From an uncultured bacterium (GTDB lineage: Bacteria; Spirochaetota; Leptospiria; Leptospirales; Leptonemataceae), in assembly GCA_937928085.1 (NCBI GenBank), contig CALFVU010000016.1, forward strand, positions 1 through 64,000: DNA of 64,000 bases, written 5' to 3'. Made by a program: the position numbers and the translations under genes. This document shows positions 19,198 through 28,410 of this stretch, one piece after another. The notes beneath the pieces were generated by a model. That model was not told where the DNA came from. It saw nothing but the letters and a program-made list of their open reading frames with translations, and searched no databases. Each line of letters starts with the position of its first letter. Position 1 is the first letter of the stretch.

Positions 19198-20297
19198 TGA
19201 AATATCATAAGCGATTTCAGCATAAGCCGGATGTAAAAAAAATCGAGTTTAGAGGAAAGTTCTCTATTATCCATTTAGGGGGAGGCAGTTTTATTTATAC
19301 AATTCCGGGAAAAGATCGACCCAAAATAAAAAGACTTGATTTCTCTGAATTTAATTATAAAAAAATAAGCTTTGGTGCAATAAGCATTTTTTTTATATTT
19401 TTTGTATTTTTTGTTTTAAATACAAAAAGCGGAGTTGCAACATCACAAAAAGAAATACAAACAAACCAACAATATCAATATCAATTTAGACACTTGACTC
19501 CTTATGAAATCGAGATACAATCAGAAGAATTAAAAAAACAACTTCTTAATTCTGACAAAGAAATAGAAGAAAAATTAAATAATAAAAAAGAAAAATATAT
19601 TACTTACGAAGTCAAACAAGGAGATAATTTAAATTCAATAGCTAATAAATTTAGAATTCCGGTAAAGTTTATACTTAAAGAAAATCAATTAAAAACATCT
19701 GATATTTTAAAACCGGGACAAAAGCTAAAGATACCAAAAAAACCTGGAATTTTTTATACAATACGAAAAGGTGACAGGCTTGCAATGATTGCTGAAAAAT
19801 ATCAGGTTCTCTTAGAGGATATTATTACAGATAATGATCATTTAGAAAACTTTGATGTTCTCAATACGGGTAAAAAAATCTTCCTTCCAAATGCGGTTAT
19901 TCCCGAACCTCCCCCCATTTGGAGAATGCCAGCATATGGTAAAATCACATCTTTTTTTGGATATCGAAGGCATCCTTTTTTTGGTTATCAACAGTTTCAC
20001 ACTGGAATTGATATAGGAATTCATTACCAAAATGTTTATTCAGCCAGAGATGGAGTTGTATTTTTTGCGGGATATATGGGGGGATATGGTTTAACTGTAA
20101 TCATTAAACATGATTCAAAATTTAAAACATTATATGCTCATTTAAGTAGAATTTTTGTTAAAGAAGGGCAAATGGTCAAAATGGGAAGTCCAATAGGAAT
20201 TTCTGGTAATACTGGATTATCTACTGGACCTCATTTACATTTTGAAGTCATTTATAATGGAGTTCCCGTTAATCCTTATATTTATGTAAAAAAGTAA
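19197..20297 (+). CDS. LysM and M23 metallopeptidase domain protein
   Basis: 366 residues. A short cytoplasmic N-terminus and one membrane helix (about 57-80, GAISIFFIFFVFFVLN) anchor it in the inner membrane. Two LysM peptidoglycan-binding repeats follow (about 137-180 YEVKQGDNLNSIANKF, 185-230 YTIRKGDRLAMIAEKY). The M23 domain (about 245-350) has all zinc ligands: H268 and D272 in HTGID, and H348 in HLHFE with H346. It should cut peptide cross-links in the wall. The start overlaps the bactofilin stop by one base, so it probably works where bactofilin localises it. Confidence 0.94.
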   Translation: MKYHKRFQHKPDVKKIEFRGKFSIIHLGGGSFIYTIPGKDRPKIKRLDFSEFNYKKISFGAISIFFIFFVFFVLNTKSGVATSQKEIQTNQQYQYQFRHLTPYEIEIQSEELKKQLLNSDKEIEEKLNNKKEKYITYEVKQGDNLNSIANKFRIPVKFILKENQLKTSDILKPGQKLKIPKKPGIFYTIRKGDRLAMIAEKYQVLLEDIITDNDHLENFDVLNTGKKIFLPNAVIPEPPPIWRMPAYGKITSFFGYRRHPFFGYQQFHTGIDIGIHYQNVYSARDGVVFFAGYMGGYGLTVIIKHDSKFKTLYAHLSRIFVKEGQMVKMGSPIGISGNTGLSTGPHLHFEVIYNGVPVNPYIYVKK

Positions 20298-20360
20298 TGA
20301 TCAATACGTTCATTTTTTTTCGTTGAATTGTATAAATCATTAAAATACTGGGAGTAAGTT

Positions 20361-21842
20361 ATGTCAATAACTAAAAAAACAAGGAGTAAAAAAACTACAA
20401 AGAAAGAACTAGAAACCGAAGTGGAGAACTTAGAAATATCTAATGATTTTAATAACAATAAAGAATTAGAAGCTAACAATGGAGAAAATCAAATTATTGA
20501 AAATAATGAAAGCACAGAAGAAGTCTCTTATACAAGTACGAATTACGAAAATGGCAATACACCTCCACCTTTGCATTTAAGTCAATTAACTTCTATGCCC
20601 ATCAATGAATTAACACAAATAGCAATTCAATTAGGTGTAGAAGATGTTTCGGGATCAAAAAGACAAAATATTATTTATTCTATAATGCAAAAACAATTAC
20701 AAAGAAATGGTATCGTTTATGCTTCGGGAGTATTAGAAAAAAAACCAGAGGGTTATGGGTTTTTACGAAGTGCGAACTATAGTTATTTGCAAGGACCTGA
20801 TGATATTTATGTAGCTTCTTCTCAAATAAGAAATTTTAAATTACAAACCGGGGATACCATAGAAGGACAGGTAAGACCACCAAACTCAAACTCTAATGAA
20901 AAATACTATGCTTTACTTCGTATCGATTCTATAAATGGAGAGCATCCTGAAAAAGCAAAAAATAGAATCTTATTTGATAACTTAACCCCAATATATCCCG
21001 ATCAAAGACTAGAGCTTGAATATAGACCCGATTTATTGGATACCCGCATTATTGATTTATTTATACCGATTGGAAAAGGGCAGAGAGGTTTGATTGTTGC
21101 ACCACCGAGAGTAGGAAAAACGATTTTATTACAACATATAGCCAATGCTATTACAACAAACCATCCCGAAGTATATTTAATTGTTTTGTTAATTGACGAA
21201 AGACCGGAAGAAGTTACCGATATGGCTAGAAATGTTAAAGGAGAAGTGATCAGTTCAACATTTGATGAAGAAGCAAAAAGACATTGTGATGTTGCAGAGA
21301 TAGTATTGGAAAAAGCTAAAAGACTAGTTGAATTTGGAAAAGATGTTGTAATCTTATTAGATTCTATCACAAGATTAGCAAGAGCTTATAACCAAACTAC
21401 ACCTACATCCGGAAAAGTACTATCAGGAGGTATGGATTCGAATGCTTTACATAAGCCTAAAAAATTTTTTGGAGCAGCAAGAAATATAGAGAATGGTGGT
21501 TCATTGACAATTATTGCAACAGCTCTTATCGAAACAGGTTCCAAGATGGACGAGGTAATTTTCGAAGAGTTTAAAGGAACAGGAAATATGGAAATTCATT
21601 TGGATAGAAGATTATCAGATAGAAGAATTTTTCCTGCTATTGATTTAAACAAATCTGGAACAAGAAAAGAAGATCTTTTATTAAGAGAGGACGTTTTAAA
21701 TCGTGTATATTTACTAAGAAAAATATTAAGCCCACTTTCCCCAATAGAAGCTATGGAGTTTTTATTAAGTAAAATGAAAAATACAAAAACAAATGATGAA
21801 TTTTTAGCAAGTATGAACACTTCAGCGGTAATGGATTTATAA
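20361..21842 (+). CDS. rho: Transcription termination factor Rho
   Basis: 493 residues, longer than the 420 of E. coli because of a charged N-terminal extension (about 1-75, Lys/Glu/Asn-rich). Rho N-terminal domain about 76-118, cold-shock-like RNA-binding domain about 120-205 ([28 protein letters not shown]), then the hexameric ATPase: Walker A PPRVGKT near 247, Walker [16 protein letters not shown], and the Q/R-loop region [20 protein letters not shown]. It ends transcripts lacking intrinsic terminators, which fits the few GC-rich hairpins in this window. GGGAG lies before the ATG. Confidence 0.97.
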   Translation: MSITKKTRSKKTTKKELETEVENLEISNDFNNNKELEANNGENQIIENNESTEEVSYTSTNYENGNTPPPLHLSQLTSMPINELTQIAIQLGVEDVSGSKRQNIIYSIMQKQLQRNGIVYASGVLEKKPEGYGFLRSANYSYLQGPDDIYVASSQIRNFKLQTGDTIEGQVRPPNSNSNEKYYALLRIDSINGEHPEKAKNRILFDNLTPIYPDQRLELEYRPDLLDTRIIDLFIPIGKGQRGLIVAPPRVGKTILLQHIANAITTNHPEVYLIVLLIDERPEEVTDMARNVKGEVISSTFDEEAKRHCDVAEIVLEKAKRLVEFGKDVVILLDSITRLARAYNQTTPTSGKVLSGGMDSNALHKPKKFFGAARNIENGGSLTIIATALIETGSKMDEVIFEEFKGTGNMEIHLDRRLSDRRIFPAIDLNKSGTRKEDLLLREDVLNRVYLLRKILSPLSPIEAMEFLLSKMKNTKTNDEFLASMNTSAVMDL

Positions 21843-21916
21843 ATAGCAAAAAAGTAAACAATTTTTAATTTCTCTATTTTTAAATCTTCTTTATTTTAAA
21901 AAAAATCTTTTCAATT

Positions 21917-23044
21917 ATGCCAATTATAGAAAAAAAATTAAAAGAATGGTTTGAAAGAAAAATCATTACACAAGAAACTTACAAAGCGATTTTAGATTAC
22001 GAAAAAAATCAAAAATCAAAGTTTTTAAAAAATATATTTTCTTATGGTTTAGGAATCATCGCTTCTTTTAGTATTGGTTTAGGGATCATCAGCCTAATTG
22101 CAGCAAACTGGTATGTGATTCCTTCTTTCTTAAAGTTTAGTTTCTTGTTTGTGATTCATTTTAGCCTTATACCTTTGATCTTAAAAAAACAGTCATACAT
22201 AAAAGAAAGTCTTATTTTTATATTTATCTTTTTATTCTTAGCAGAAATTGCTTTAACGTCTCAGGTATTTCAGATCGATAAAGATTTAAAATATTTGTTT
22301 TTTTTCTGGGCAATATTATCTGTATTTCCTATGTTATATTCTTCTAACGGATGGATTCCGTTTTTTGTTTTTTTGATAAGCCATATTCCTCTAACTTTTA
22401 TTATAATAGAAAAATTGAATTTAAAAGAAGAATTATTTACTGCTATTTTTTTAAGTTATTTGTGCATTTCATTTTGTTTTTTTATACTGAGTGAATTAAA
22501 AAAAACTAAAAATTTAATAGATGGTATAAATTATTATACAATCATATTCTTTTTTTTTTGGCTTATTGTATTACATTTGAATTGGTATAATCCAATCCGA
22601 GAAAAAAATTTTTTTCTATATTTGAACCTTTTTTTAATTTTTGTTATTTTTATTGAAATTTATTTCATCAATCATGACTTTTTTTCTAAGGAAAATCCTT
22701 TTCTTTTTATACTATTTGCAATTTTGTTTGGTTTCAATTACTATCTACCTGCAATTCTAAAGCAAGAGCTCATTAGTAAGATTTTAGGGGCATTTTTTTT
22801 TATTGTGTTGAACTTATTTAGCGCTTATTACTTTTTTAAATTAAAGATTCGTTGGCTGTTTCATTTCTCTATTGTTTTTATCATCTTTCGATTATTATGG
22901 ATTGTTTTTATTGAAATATTTAAAGATCTTACCTTTACTGGTATTGGTTTAATAGTATTTGGGATTATGATTTTTTTTGCACTCAGTTTATATAAAGTAA
23001 TTTATAAAAAATTTTTATTTGATAAACTTTCGAAATCATTATGA
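21917..23044 (+). CDS. DUF2157 membrane protein
   Basis: 375 residues. The N-terminal soluble part (about 1-40, LKEWFERKIITQETYKAILDYE) and the first helix pair (GLGIIASFSIGLGIISLIAANW) are the signature of DUF2157. About ten further hydrophobic helices follow. Its stop overlaps the start of the GDYXXLXY gene by four bases (ATGA), the usual neighbour of this family. Function unknown; the pair is thought of as a membrane unit only because of their constant linkage. Confidence 0.88.
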   Translation: MPIIEKKLKEWFERKIITQETYKAILDYEKNQKSKFLKNIFSYGLGIIASFSIGLGIISLIAANWYVIPSFLKFSFLFVIHFSLIPLILKKQSYIKESLIFIFIFLFLAEIALTSQVFQIDKDLKYLFFFWAILSVFPMLYSSNGWIPFFVFLISHIPLTFIIIEKLNLKEELFTAIFLSYLCISFCFFILSELKKTKNLIDGINYYTIIFFFFWLIVLHLNWYNPIREKNFFLYLNLFLIFVIFIEIYFINHDFFSKENPFLFILFAILFGFNYYLPAILKQELISKILGAFFFIVLNLFSAYYFFKLKIRWLFHFSIVFIIFRLLWIVFIEIFKDLTFTGIGLIVFGIMIFFALSLYKVIYKKFLFDKLSKSL

Positions 23045-23574
23045 ATAAAAATTTATTTTATTTTCTTACTCCTTTAGCTATAATGTTTGCTTATATTATG
23101 TATCATTACTATAAATATTCACAGAAAGAATTTCTTGTTAATTTTCCAATTGAAAGTTTTGATCCAAGAGATCCTGTTCGTGGTCAATATTTGAATTTTA
23201 GGATTATTTATTCAAAATCAGAATTTCTTTGCAAAGAAGAAAACAAAGTTGAATGTGGTTGTATCGAAGTAATAGAGGATAAAAATTCTGAGAAAGTTGG
23301 ATGGATTTCTGAATTAAAGCAATGTGAACAGATTCAATGCCAACCCTTTCTTAAATTTGTATGCAAAAACGGTGTGTGGACTATACCCCATAGCAAGTTT
23401 TATCTTTCAGAAAGTTTAGCTAAGCTTATAATGGAAATACCCAAAGATTCTTATATACAATTGAACATCCAAAAAAATGGTGACTCTCACATTCATCAGT
23501 TATTTGTAAAAAATCCTTATACAGAGAAACTACAACCATTAGAAGAATATCTACAAAATCTAAATATAAAATAA
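23041..23574 (+). CDS. GDYXXLXY family protein
   Basis: 177 residues: one N-terminal membrane helix (about 5-23) then an extracytoplasmic domain. The hallmark here reads DPRDPVRGQYLNFRI, so the family GDYxxLxY block is RGQYLNFRI. Five cysteines cluster at about 60-105 (CKEENKVECGCIEV, QCEQIQCQPFLKFVC), which is unusual and could form disulfides or bind metal. It overlaps the DUF2157 gene by four bases. The function of the pair is not known. Confidence 0.85.
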   Translation: MNKNLFYFLTPLAIMFAYIMYHYYKYSQKEFLVNFPIESFDPRDPVRGQYLNFRIIYSKSEFLCKEENKVECGCIEVIEDKNSEKVGWISELKQCEQIQCQPFLKFVCKNGVWTIPHSKFYLSESLAKLIMEIPKDSYIQLNIQKNGDSHIHQLFVKNPYTEKLQPLEEYLQNLNIK

Positions 23575-23619
23575 TCGTTTTCGTATTGAATTTTTTGATT
23601 TTTTCATTAGAAAAATAAG

Positions 23620-23639
23620 AATTGACTTTAAAATCAATT
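23620..23639. promoter_or_regulatory. Palindromic candidate operator before acyl-CoA dehydrogenase
   Basis: AATTGACTTTAAAATCAATT pairs with its own reverse complement at 9 of 10 base pairs. It lies 40 bases before the ATG at 23680. Similar TTGA-N8-TCAA sites with a shared TTGAC half lie before the thiolase and an enoyl-CoA hydratase-type gene, so it may bind a fatty-acid-responsive repressor. No regulator gene is visible in the window. Confidence 0.45.
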
Positions 23640-23679
23640 TTATTTCTTTGTAGTAAGCTATTACGTAAAGGAGCGTAGT

Positions 23680-25446
23680 ATGATCATTAGTAATTATTAC
23701 AACGACAATGAAGATTTAAAATTGCATTTTGAATATTTGATTGATTGGGAAAACATTATTAAAGAATACGAAGGGGACTTCGAGGATGCAAAAAAATATA
23801 AAGAAACTCTGGATGAAAGATTTTCAATGGCACCCGACAGTATAGAGTCTGCAAAAGATTATTATAAAACTTTGTTAGAATCTTATGGAGAAATTGCCGG
23901 AAAAGAAATTGCATCTCGAGCAAGAGCCAACGATAAAAAAGGTTTAAAATTAGTAAACGGAAAAGTGATTTTTCCCGAAGAAATGATCGAAGATTTGAAC
24001 TTGATTAAAGAGGCAGGATTACTTCCTTATTCTATTTCTAGAGAAAATGGGGGATTAGGAATTCCAGCAAGTGTTCAAATGCTTATCTCTGAAATTGTAT
24101 CCCGTGCAGATGCTTCTTTCTCTGTTTGTTTGGGTTGTGTAAATTTAGGAGAAACAATCGAAAATTTTGCTTCTGAGGATTTGATAAAAAAATGGGTGCC
24201 CTTAATGGCAAAAGGAGAATATTGGGGAGCTATGGCTTTAACAGAACCCAATTACGGTTCTGATTTGCAGAGAATTCAGACTAAAGCAATACAAGGTAAA
24301 GATGGTAAATGGTATATTACCGGTACAAAACGTTTTATCACTCATGGTTGTGGATTTAATGATAAACCAGCTGTGATTTTGACTTTGGCAAGAACTGGTT
24401 CTCCAGACAGTGGAGGTAAAGGTATTTCGTTTTTTTTAGTCGATGGAAAGTATGTAGAGATTGCAAAAATAGAAGAGAAATTAGGCTTACATAGTTCTCC
24501 TACTTGCGAAGTTGTATACGACAATGTTCCTGCCGAACTAATAGGAGAAGAAGGAAAGGGGCTTATCAAATATGCAATCCAGATGATGAATGGTGCAAGA
24601 CTTAGCATTGCTTCTCAAGCTATGGGAATTGCCGTGGCAGCTTATAAAGAAGCCAAAAAATATGCTTCCGAAAGAATTCAATTTGGTAAGACGATCGATC
24701 AGATTCCAGCAGTAAAAAGAATGCTTGATAATATGGAGCAAGAAATTATTGCAATGAGATGTCTATTAGTAGAAGCAGGAAAAACTGTTGATATGTATCA
24801 TTGGAGAAAACAACGAATGTTGCGTAAAGGAGTTCCGGAAAAAGATGTACGTAAAGATTCAAAAATCCAAAAATGGGAAAAACTTGCGGATCTGTTTACT
24901 CCACTAACAAAATTCTATAATTCTGAAGTTTGCAATAAAATAGCTTATAATGCTTTGCAAGTGTTTGGTGGTTCAGGATATATAGAAGAATATGATATTG
25001 CAAGAATCTATAGAGATGCCAGAATTACAAATATTTACGAAGGCACAACACAATTGCAAATAGTTGCTGCAATCGGTGGTGTAATGTCGGGAATGTTAGA
25101 AAATGGTAATTTAAGACAGTATATTTTAGAACATAAAAATATGTTTTCTTTTTCTGAATTGTTAAGTCAGAAATTAGATTTGTTCGAAAAAATAGTAGAT
25201 GTATATCGTCGCATAGAAGATAAAGAAATTAAAGAAGCTTACTCTTTAGAAGTTGTAGAATCTTGTGCTCGATTTTTGGCAGGAATGTTATTAGAAAAGT
25301 CTCTATATCTTTTAAAAGACAAAATACAAAACAGTGTTCTTGAAAATAGAAAAAGAATTGTAGAAAGATACAATAAAGAAAGTGTATCAATTTTAAAAGC
25401 GAATTTAGAAATATTACAATTACAACAAGAATTTGTAAAAGCATAA
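23680..25446 (+). CDS. Acyl-CoA dehydrogenase
   Basis: 588 residues, longer than the usual 380-400. It catalyses the first, FAD-dependent step of beta-oxidation. Family blocks are present: WGAMALTEPNYGSDLQ, GTKRFITHG, SIASQAMGIAVAAYKEA, ERIQFGKTI, LQVFGGSGYIEEY. The catalytic base is probably E454 in IYEGTTQLQI. Extra N-terminal (about 1-90) and C-terminal (about 470-588) helical parts recall the longer bacterial acyl-CoA dehydrogenases. AAGGAG lies 7 bases before the ATG. A palindrome at 23620-23639 may control it. The patatin gene starts directly after its stop. Confidence 0.95.
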   Translation: MIISNYYNDNEDLKLHFEYLIDWENIIKEYEGDFEDAKKYKETLDERFSMAPDSIESAKDYYKTLLESYGEIAGKEIASRARANDKKGLKLVNGKVIFPEEMIEDLNLIKEAGLLPYSISRENGGLGIPASVQMLISEIVSRADASFSVCLGCVNLGETIENFASEDLIKKWVPLMAKGEYWGAMALTEPNYGSDLQRIQTKAIQGKDGKWYITGTKRFITHGCGFNDKPAVILTLARTGSPDSGGKGISFFLVDGKYVEIAKIEEKLGLHSSPTCEVVYDNVPAELIGEEGKGLIKYAIQMMNGARLSIASQAMGIAVAAYKEAKKYASERIQFGKTIDQIPAVKRMLDNMEQEIIAMRCLLVEAGKTVDMYHWRKQRMLRKGVPEKDVRKDSKIQKWEKLADLFTPLTKFYNSEVCNKIAYNALQVFGGSGYIEEYDIARIYRDARITNIYEGTTQLQIVAAIGGVMSGMLENGNLRQYILEHKNMFSFSELLSQKLDLFEKIVDVYRRIEDKEIKEAYSLEVVESCARFLAGMLLEKSLYLLKDKIQNSVLENRKRIVERYNKESVSILKANLEILQLQQEFVKA

Positions 25447-26319
25447 ATGAAAATAGGAAGCCTACTTTTCGGTAAACCTAAAATCGGTATTGCTTTAGGA
25501 GCCGGCTCTGCAAGGGGCTGGGCTCATATTGGTGTGATTAAAGCATTAGAAGAAAATGGGATTTTTCCAGAAGTAGTTTCTGGCACTTCTGCAGGTGGTG
25601 TTGTGGGAGCTTTTTATGCAGCAGATGCTCTATCGATTTTAGAGGATTCTTTAAATAATTTTAAAAGTTTAAAAGATACTTTATTCCATTTAGATTTCGG
25701 TATTGGTTCCGGGGGAATGATTACCGGAAAGAGATGGTGGAGTAAATTTTTAGAAACTTATCTTCCTGTTCGTAAATTCGAAGAATTAAAAAAACCTTTT
25801 GGTGTGGTTACCGTAGATCTTGTTACTATGCAAGAAGTTCACATTACGAGCGGAGAATTGATGCCAGCAATACGTTCAACGATTGCTGTGCCCGGTTTTT
25901 TTTCTCCGTTTGAATATAAAAATTATAAATTTATCGATGGGGGAGTTTTAAATCCTGTTCCTATTGATCTTGCTAGAGATCTAGGTGCTGATGTAGTGAT
26001 TGGTGTAGATCTAAATTCAAGACCAGAAACAAATATTCCCAATTCTATGATAGAAATTTTTCGTAGAACTTTCGAAATTATGCAATATAAAATCAATCAT
26101 TATAATAAAGTTGTTTATAAAGCGGATGTAATCATTGAACCAAATCTTTACGATATTTCTTTCTTAGATTATCATAAACATCAAATTGCAATTGCAGAAG
26201 GTTACCGTGCTACAATCGAAAAAATGGATGAAATTTTATCAAAAGTCAATACAAAAATCAGGATAATTCCAAAAACGAAAGAAGGGTTTTATAAAACTAT
26301 TCAAAGTATAGAGTACTAA
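25447..26319 (+). CDS. Patatin-like phospholipase (RssA-like)
   Basis: 290 residues. The patatin fold is clear: oxyanion-hole GAGSARGWAHIGV (19-31), nucleophile S48 in GTSAG, and the catalytic Asp about residue 164 in FIDGGVLNPVP. It hydrolyses ester bonds of lipids, probably at the inner membrane since no signal peptide is seen. Its ATG immediately follows the TAA of the acyl-CoA dehydrogenase gene, so the two are one operon; released fatty acids could feed beta-oxidation. Its 3' end overlaps the end of ribE by four bases on the opposite strand. Confidence 0.92.
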   Translation: MKIGSLLFGKPKIGIALGAGSARGWAHIGVIKALEENGIFPEVVSGTSAGGVVGAFYAADALSILEDSLNNFKSLKDTLFHLDFGIGSGGMITGKRWWSKFLETYLPVRKFEELKKPFGVVTVDLVTMQEVHITSGELMPAIRSTIAVPGFFSPFEYKNYKFIDGGVLNPVPIDLARDLGADVVIGVDLNSRPETNIPNSMIEIFRRTFEIMQYKINHYNKVVYKADVIIEPNLYDISFLDYHKHQIAIAEGYRATIEKMDEILSKVNTKIRIIPKTKEGFYKTIQSIEY

Positions 26320-26954
26320 GTTTTATGAATTTCTAAAAACCTTTTAATATATTTACCCAAAACATCAAACTCAAGATTTACAAAAGTATTCACCTGCCAA
26401 TCCTGAACATTAGTGATTCGAAATGTATGAGGAATAATATTTACATAAAAAAAAGAAACTTTCTGTTGATTTTCGAAAAATTCGATTGTTTGAATAGAAT
26501 CATCAATATCAGAAATTGTAAGACTGATACCATCTACGGCAATACTTCCACGTGGTATTACAAGTTCCTGATGAATGGCTGGATAAGCTATTTTAAATTC
26601 AATGCTACCGTTTTTGTCTTGATACTCTTGAATCATACCTATGCAATCCACATGACCTTGTACAAAATGTCCGTCAATTCTTTGATTCGCTTGTAAAGAA
26701 CGTTCAAGATTTACTTTTTGCCCTTTTTGTAAAAAATTTAAATTTGTCTTTTTTAATGTCTCGAGAATTGCTGTGATTTGATACTGTTTCTCTGTTATAA
26801 TTTTTTCTACAGTTAAACAAACACCATTATGAGATATGCTATCTCCAATTTTTAATTCTTTTGTAAAGCTTGATTCTATAAAAAATGTTTTATTCGTTTG
26901 TGATACAATCAATTCTTTAACATATCCAACTTCTTCTATAATACCTGTAAACAT
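26316..26954 (-). CDS. ribE: Riboflavin synthase alpha chain
   Basis: 212 residues made of two lumazine-binding repeats: MFTGIIEEVGYVKEL starts the first and GHFVQGHVDCIGMIQEY the second. The enzyme makes riboflavin from two 6,7-dimethyl-8-ribityllumazine molecules. The first repeat has HNGVCLTVEKI and the second VDGISLTISDI, the conserved ligand-binding blocks. Length is normal. The gene is monocistronic here and convergent with patatin; no FMN riboswitch is visible in the 177 bases upstream. Confidence 0.95.
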   Translation of the reverse strand: MFTGIIEEVGYVKELIVSQTNKTFFIESSFTKELKIGDSISHNGVCLTVEKIITEKQYQITAILETLKKTNLNFLQKGQKVNLERSLQANQRIDGHFVQGHVDCIGMIQEYQDKNGSIEFKIAYPAIHQELVIPRGSIAVDGISLTISDIDDSIQTIEFFENQQKVSFFYVNIIPHTFRITNVQDWQVNTFVNLEFDVLGKYIKRFLEIHKT

Positions 26955-27131
26955 TTTAATCTAAACTTTCTTTCTAAAAGAATTTTTCAAGTTAAAATTG
27001 ATTTGTCTAGAGAGATTCAATTATAAAGATTTTATAATTTTTCTTTAAAATTAAAATTTACCTCGGAAAGATGATATTTTTTATAAAAAGAAAATGATTG
27101 AATATTTTTTCTTTATAAAAAAAAAGTATGT

Positions 27132-28124
27132 ATGTGGGAGTCTTTTTATTTTTTATATAAAAGTCTTTTACCACTTGAAAGTTTTGATTTTCGTAATTCT
27201 TTTAAAGAGGTGATTTTAAATCAAAGAAAATGCTATGTATTTGAACCCACTGGATATCATAAAGGAATTATTTTAGTAGTTCATGGAATGACTGTAAAAG
27301 GAATAGATGATAAAAGATTGTGGAAACAATGCGATATCTTAAGACAACTAAAATATAGAGTATATCTACCGTATTATCAAGAACTTCATCAGTTAGAAAT
27401 TAAAACTCAAACTATAAAAAAAATTATAAAAGATAGCGAAGCTATCTTCAAAGAAAATAATCAAAAAATAAAGATTATGTCAATATCTTTCTCTGGAGGA
27501 CTTTCATTGATTGCTTCTACCCATAAAAGTATAAAAGATAAAATAGATTCTTTACTTATCATTGGAACTTATGCAAACGTAAAAACGATACTTAAATTTT
27601 TGTTTACAGAAGAAAGAATTGATTTATATGGTTATTATGCTCTTTTAAAGAATTTTATCAATACTCTTCCCAAATTTAAATCTAAAAAATATTCTAAATT
27701 ATTTGAACTTGCTGCAAAAGATAATGCTTTGTTAACAACAAATCTTACAGATGCATATTTAAACAAACATCCAGAATTAAAAAAAATATTTCAAGATTTT
27801 GTAGAAAATAAAGAATTTAAGCTAAAAATATTAAATCAAATATTGCAATTAAAACAAATGCAGGAATTAAGCTATTCATTAGATGTTCTACCCAGAGTGC
27901 AACATTTAAAAGCAAGAATATCTTTAATCCACGGAAAAAACGATAATGTTATCCCTTCAGGGGAATCTCTTTTGATCGTTGAAGAATGTAAAAAATATCA
28001 TATCCCTTATCAAATATGCTTAACCTCTCTTTTAGATCATGGAAATGTTCGATTTGATTTTGAAGTGATAAAAGAAATTTTAGTTTTAATCAAAACTTTA
28101 CATTTCTTTTTTAAAAATTCATAA
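27132..28124 (+). CDS. Alpha/beta hydrolase
   Basis: 330 residues. The hydrolase core has ILVVHGMTVKG (strand and oxyanion HG), nucleophile elbow SFSGG with S121, an Asp in HGKNDNVIPSGES and the catalytic His in LLDHGNVRFDFE. A helical cap (about 145-245) with Lys-rich segments lies between. No signal peptide. The substrate is unknown; an ester or acylglycerol would fit the lipid theme. It is divergent from ribE across a 177-base spacer. Confidence 0.82.
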   Translation: MWESFYFLYKSLLPLESFDFRNSFKEVILNQRKCYVFEPTGYHKGIILVVHGMTVKGIDDKRLWKQCDILRQLKYRVYLPYYQELHQLEIKTQTIKKIIKDSEAIFKENNQKIKIMSISFSGGLSLIASTHKSIKDKIDSLLIIGTYANVKTILKFLFTEERIDLYGYYALLKNFINTLPKFKSKKYSKLFELAAKDNALLTTNLTDAYLNKHPELKKIFQDFVENKEFKLKILNQILQLKQMQELSYSLDVLPRVQHLKARISLIHGKNDNVIPSGESLLIVEECKKYHIPYQICLTSLLDHGNVRFDFEVIKEILVLIKTLHFFFKNS

Positions 28125-28410
28125 ATTATAAATTTTAAATCATTTCTGAATTTACGAGAAATATTTGTATTCTTTTTTTCTCTGTGTATCAAAAACAATA
28201 CAATTAAAAAATTTATTGGAAAATTTCTTATTATGTTTGTATTTTAAATAAAAATTTATATAAAAATTGCTTAAAATATTGTAAAAAAAGCCAATTTTTA
28301 CAAAAATATAACGATTTTTTTTAAATTTTTTCTTTGCTCTTCATAATAAAACCCTTAAATTGAATAATGATCTAATCTTCTAGGTATAAAATTTGCATAT
28401 AATTTAATAT

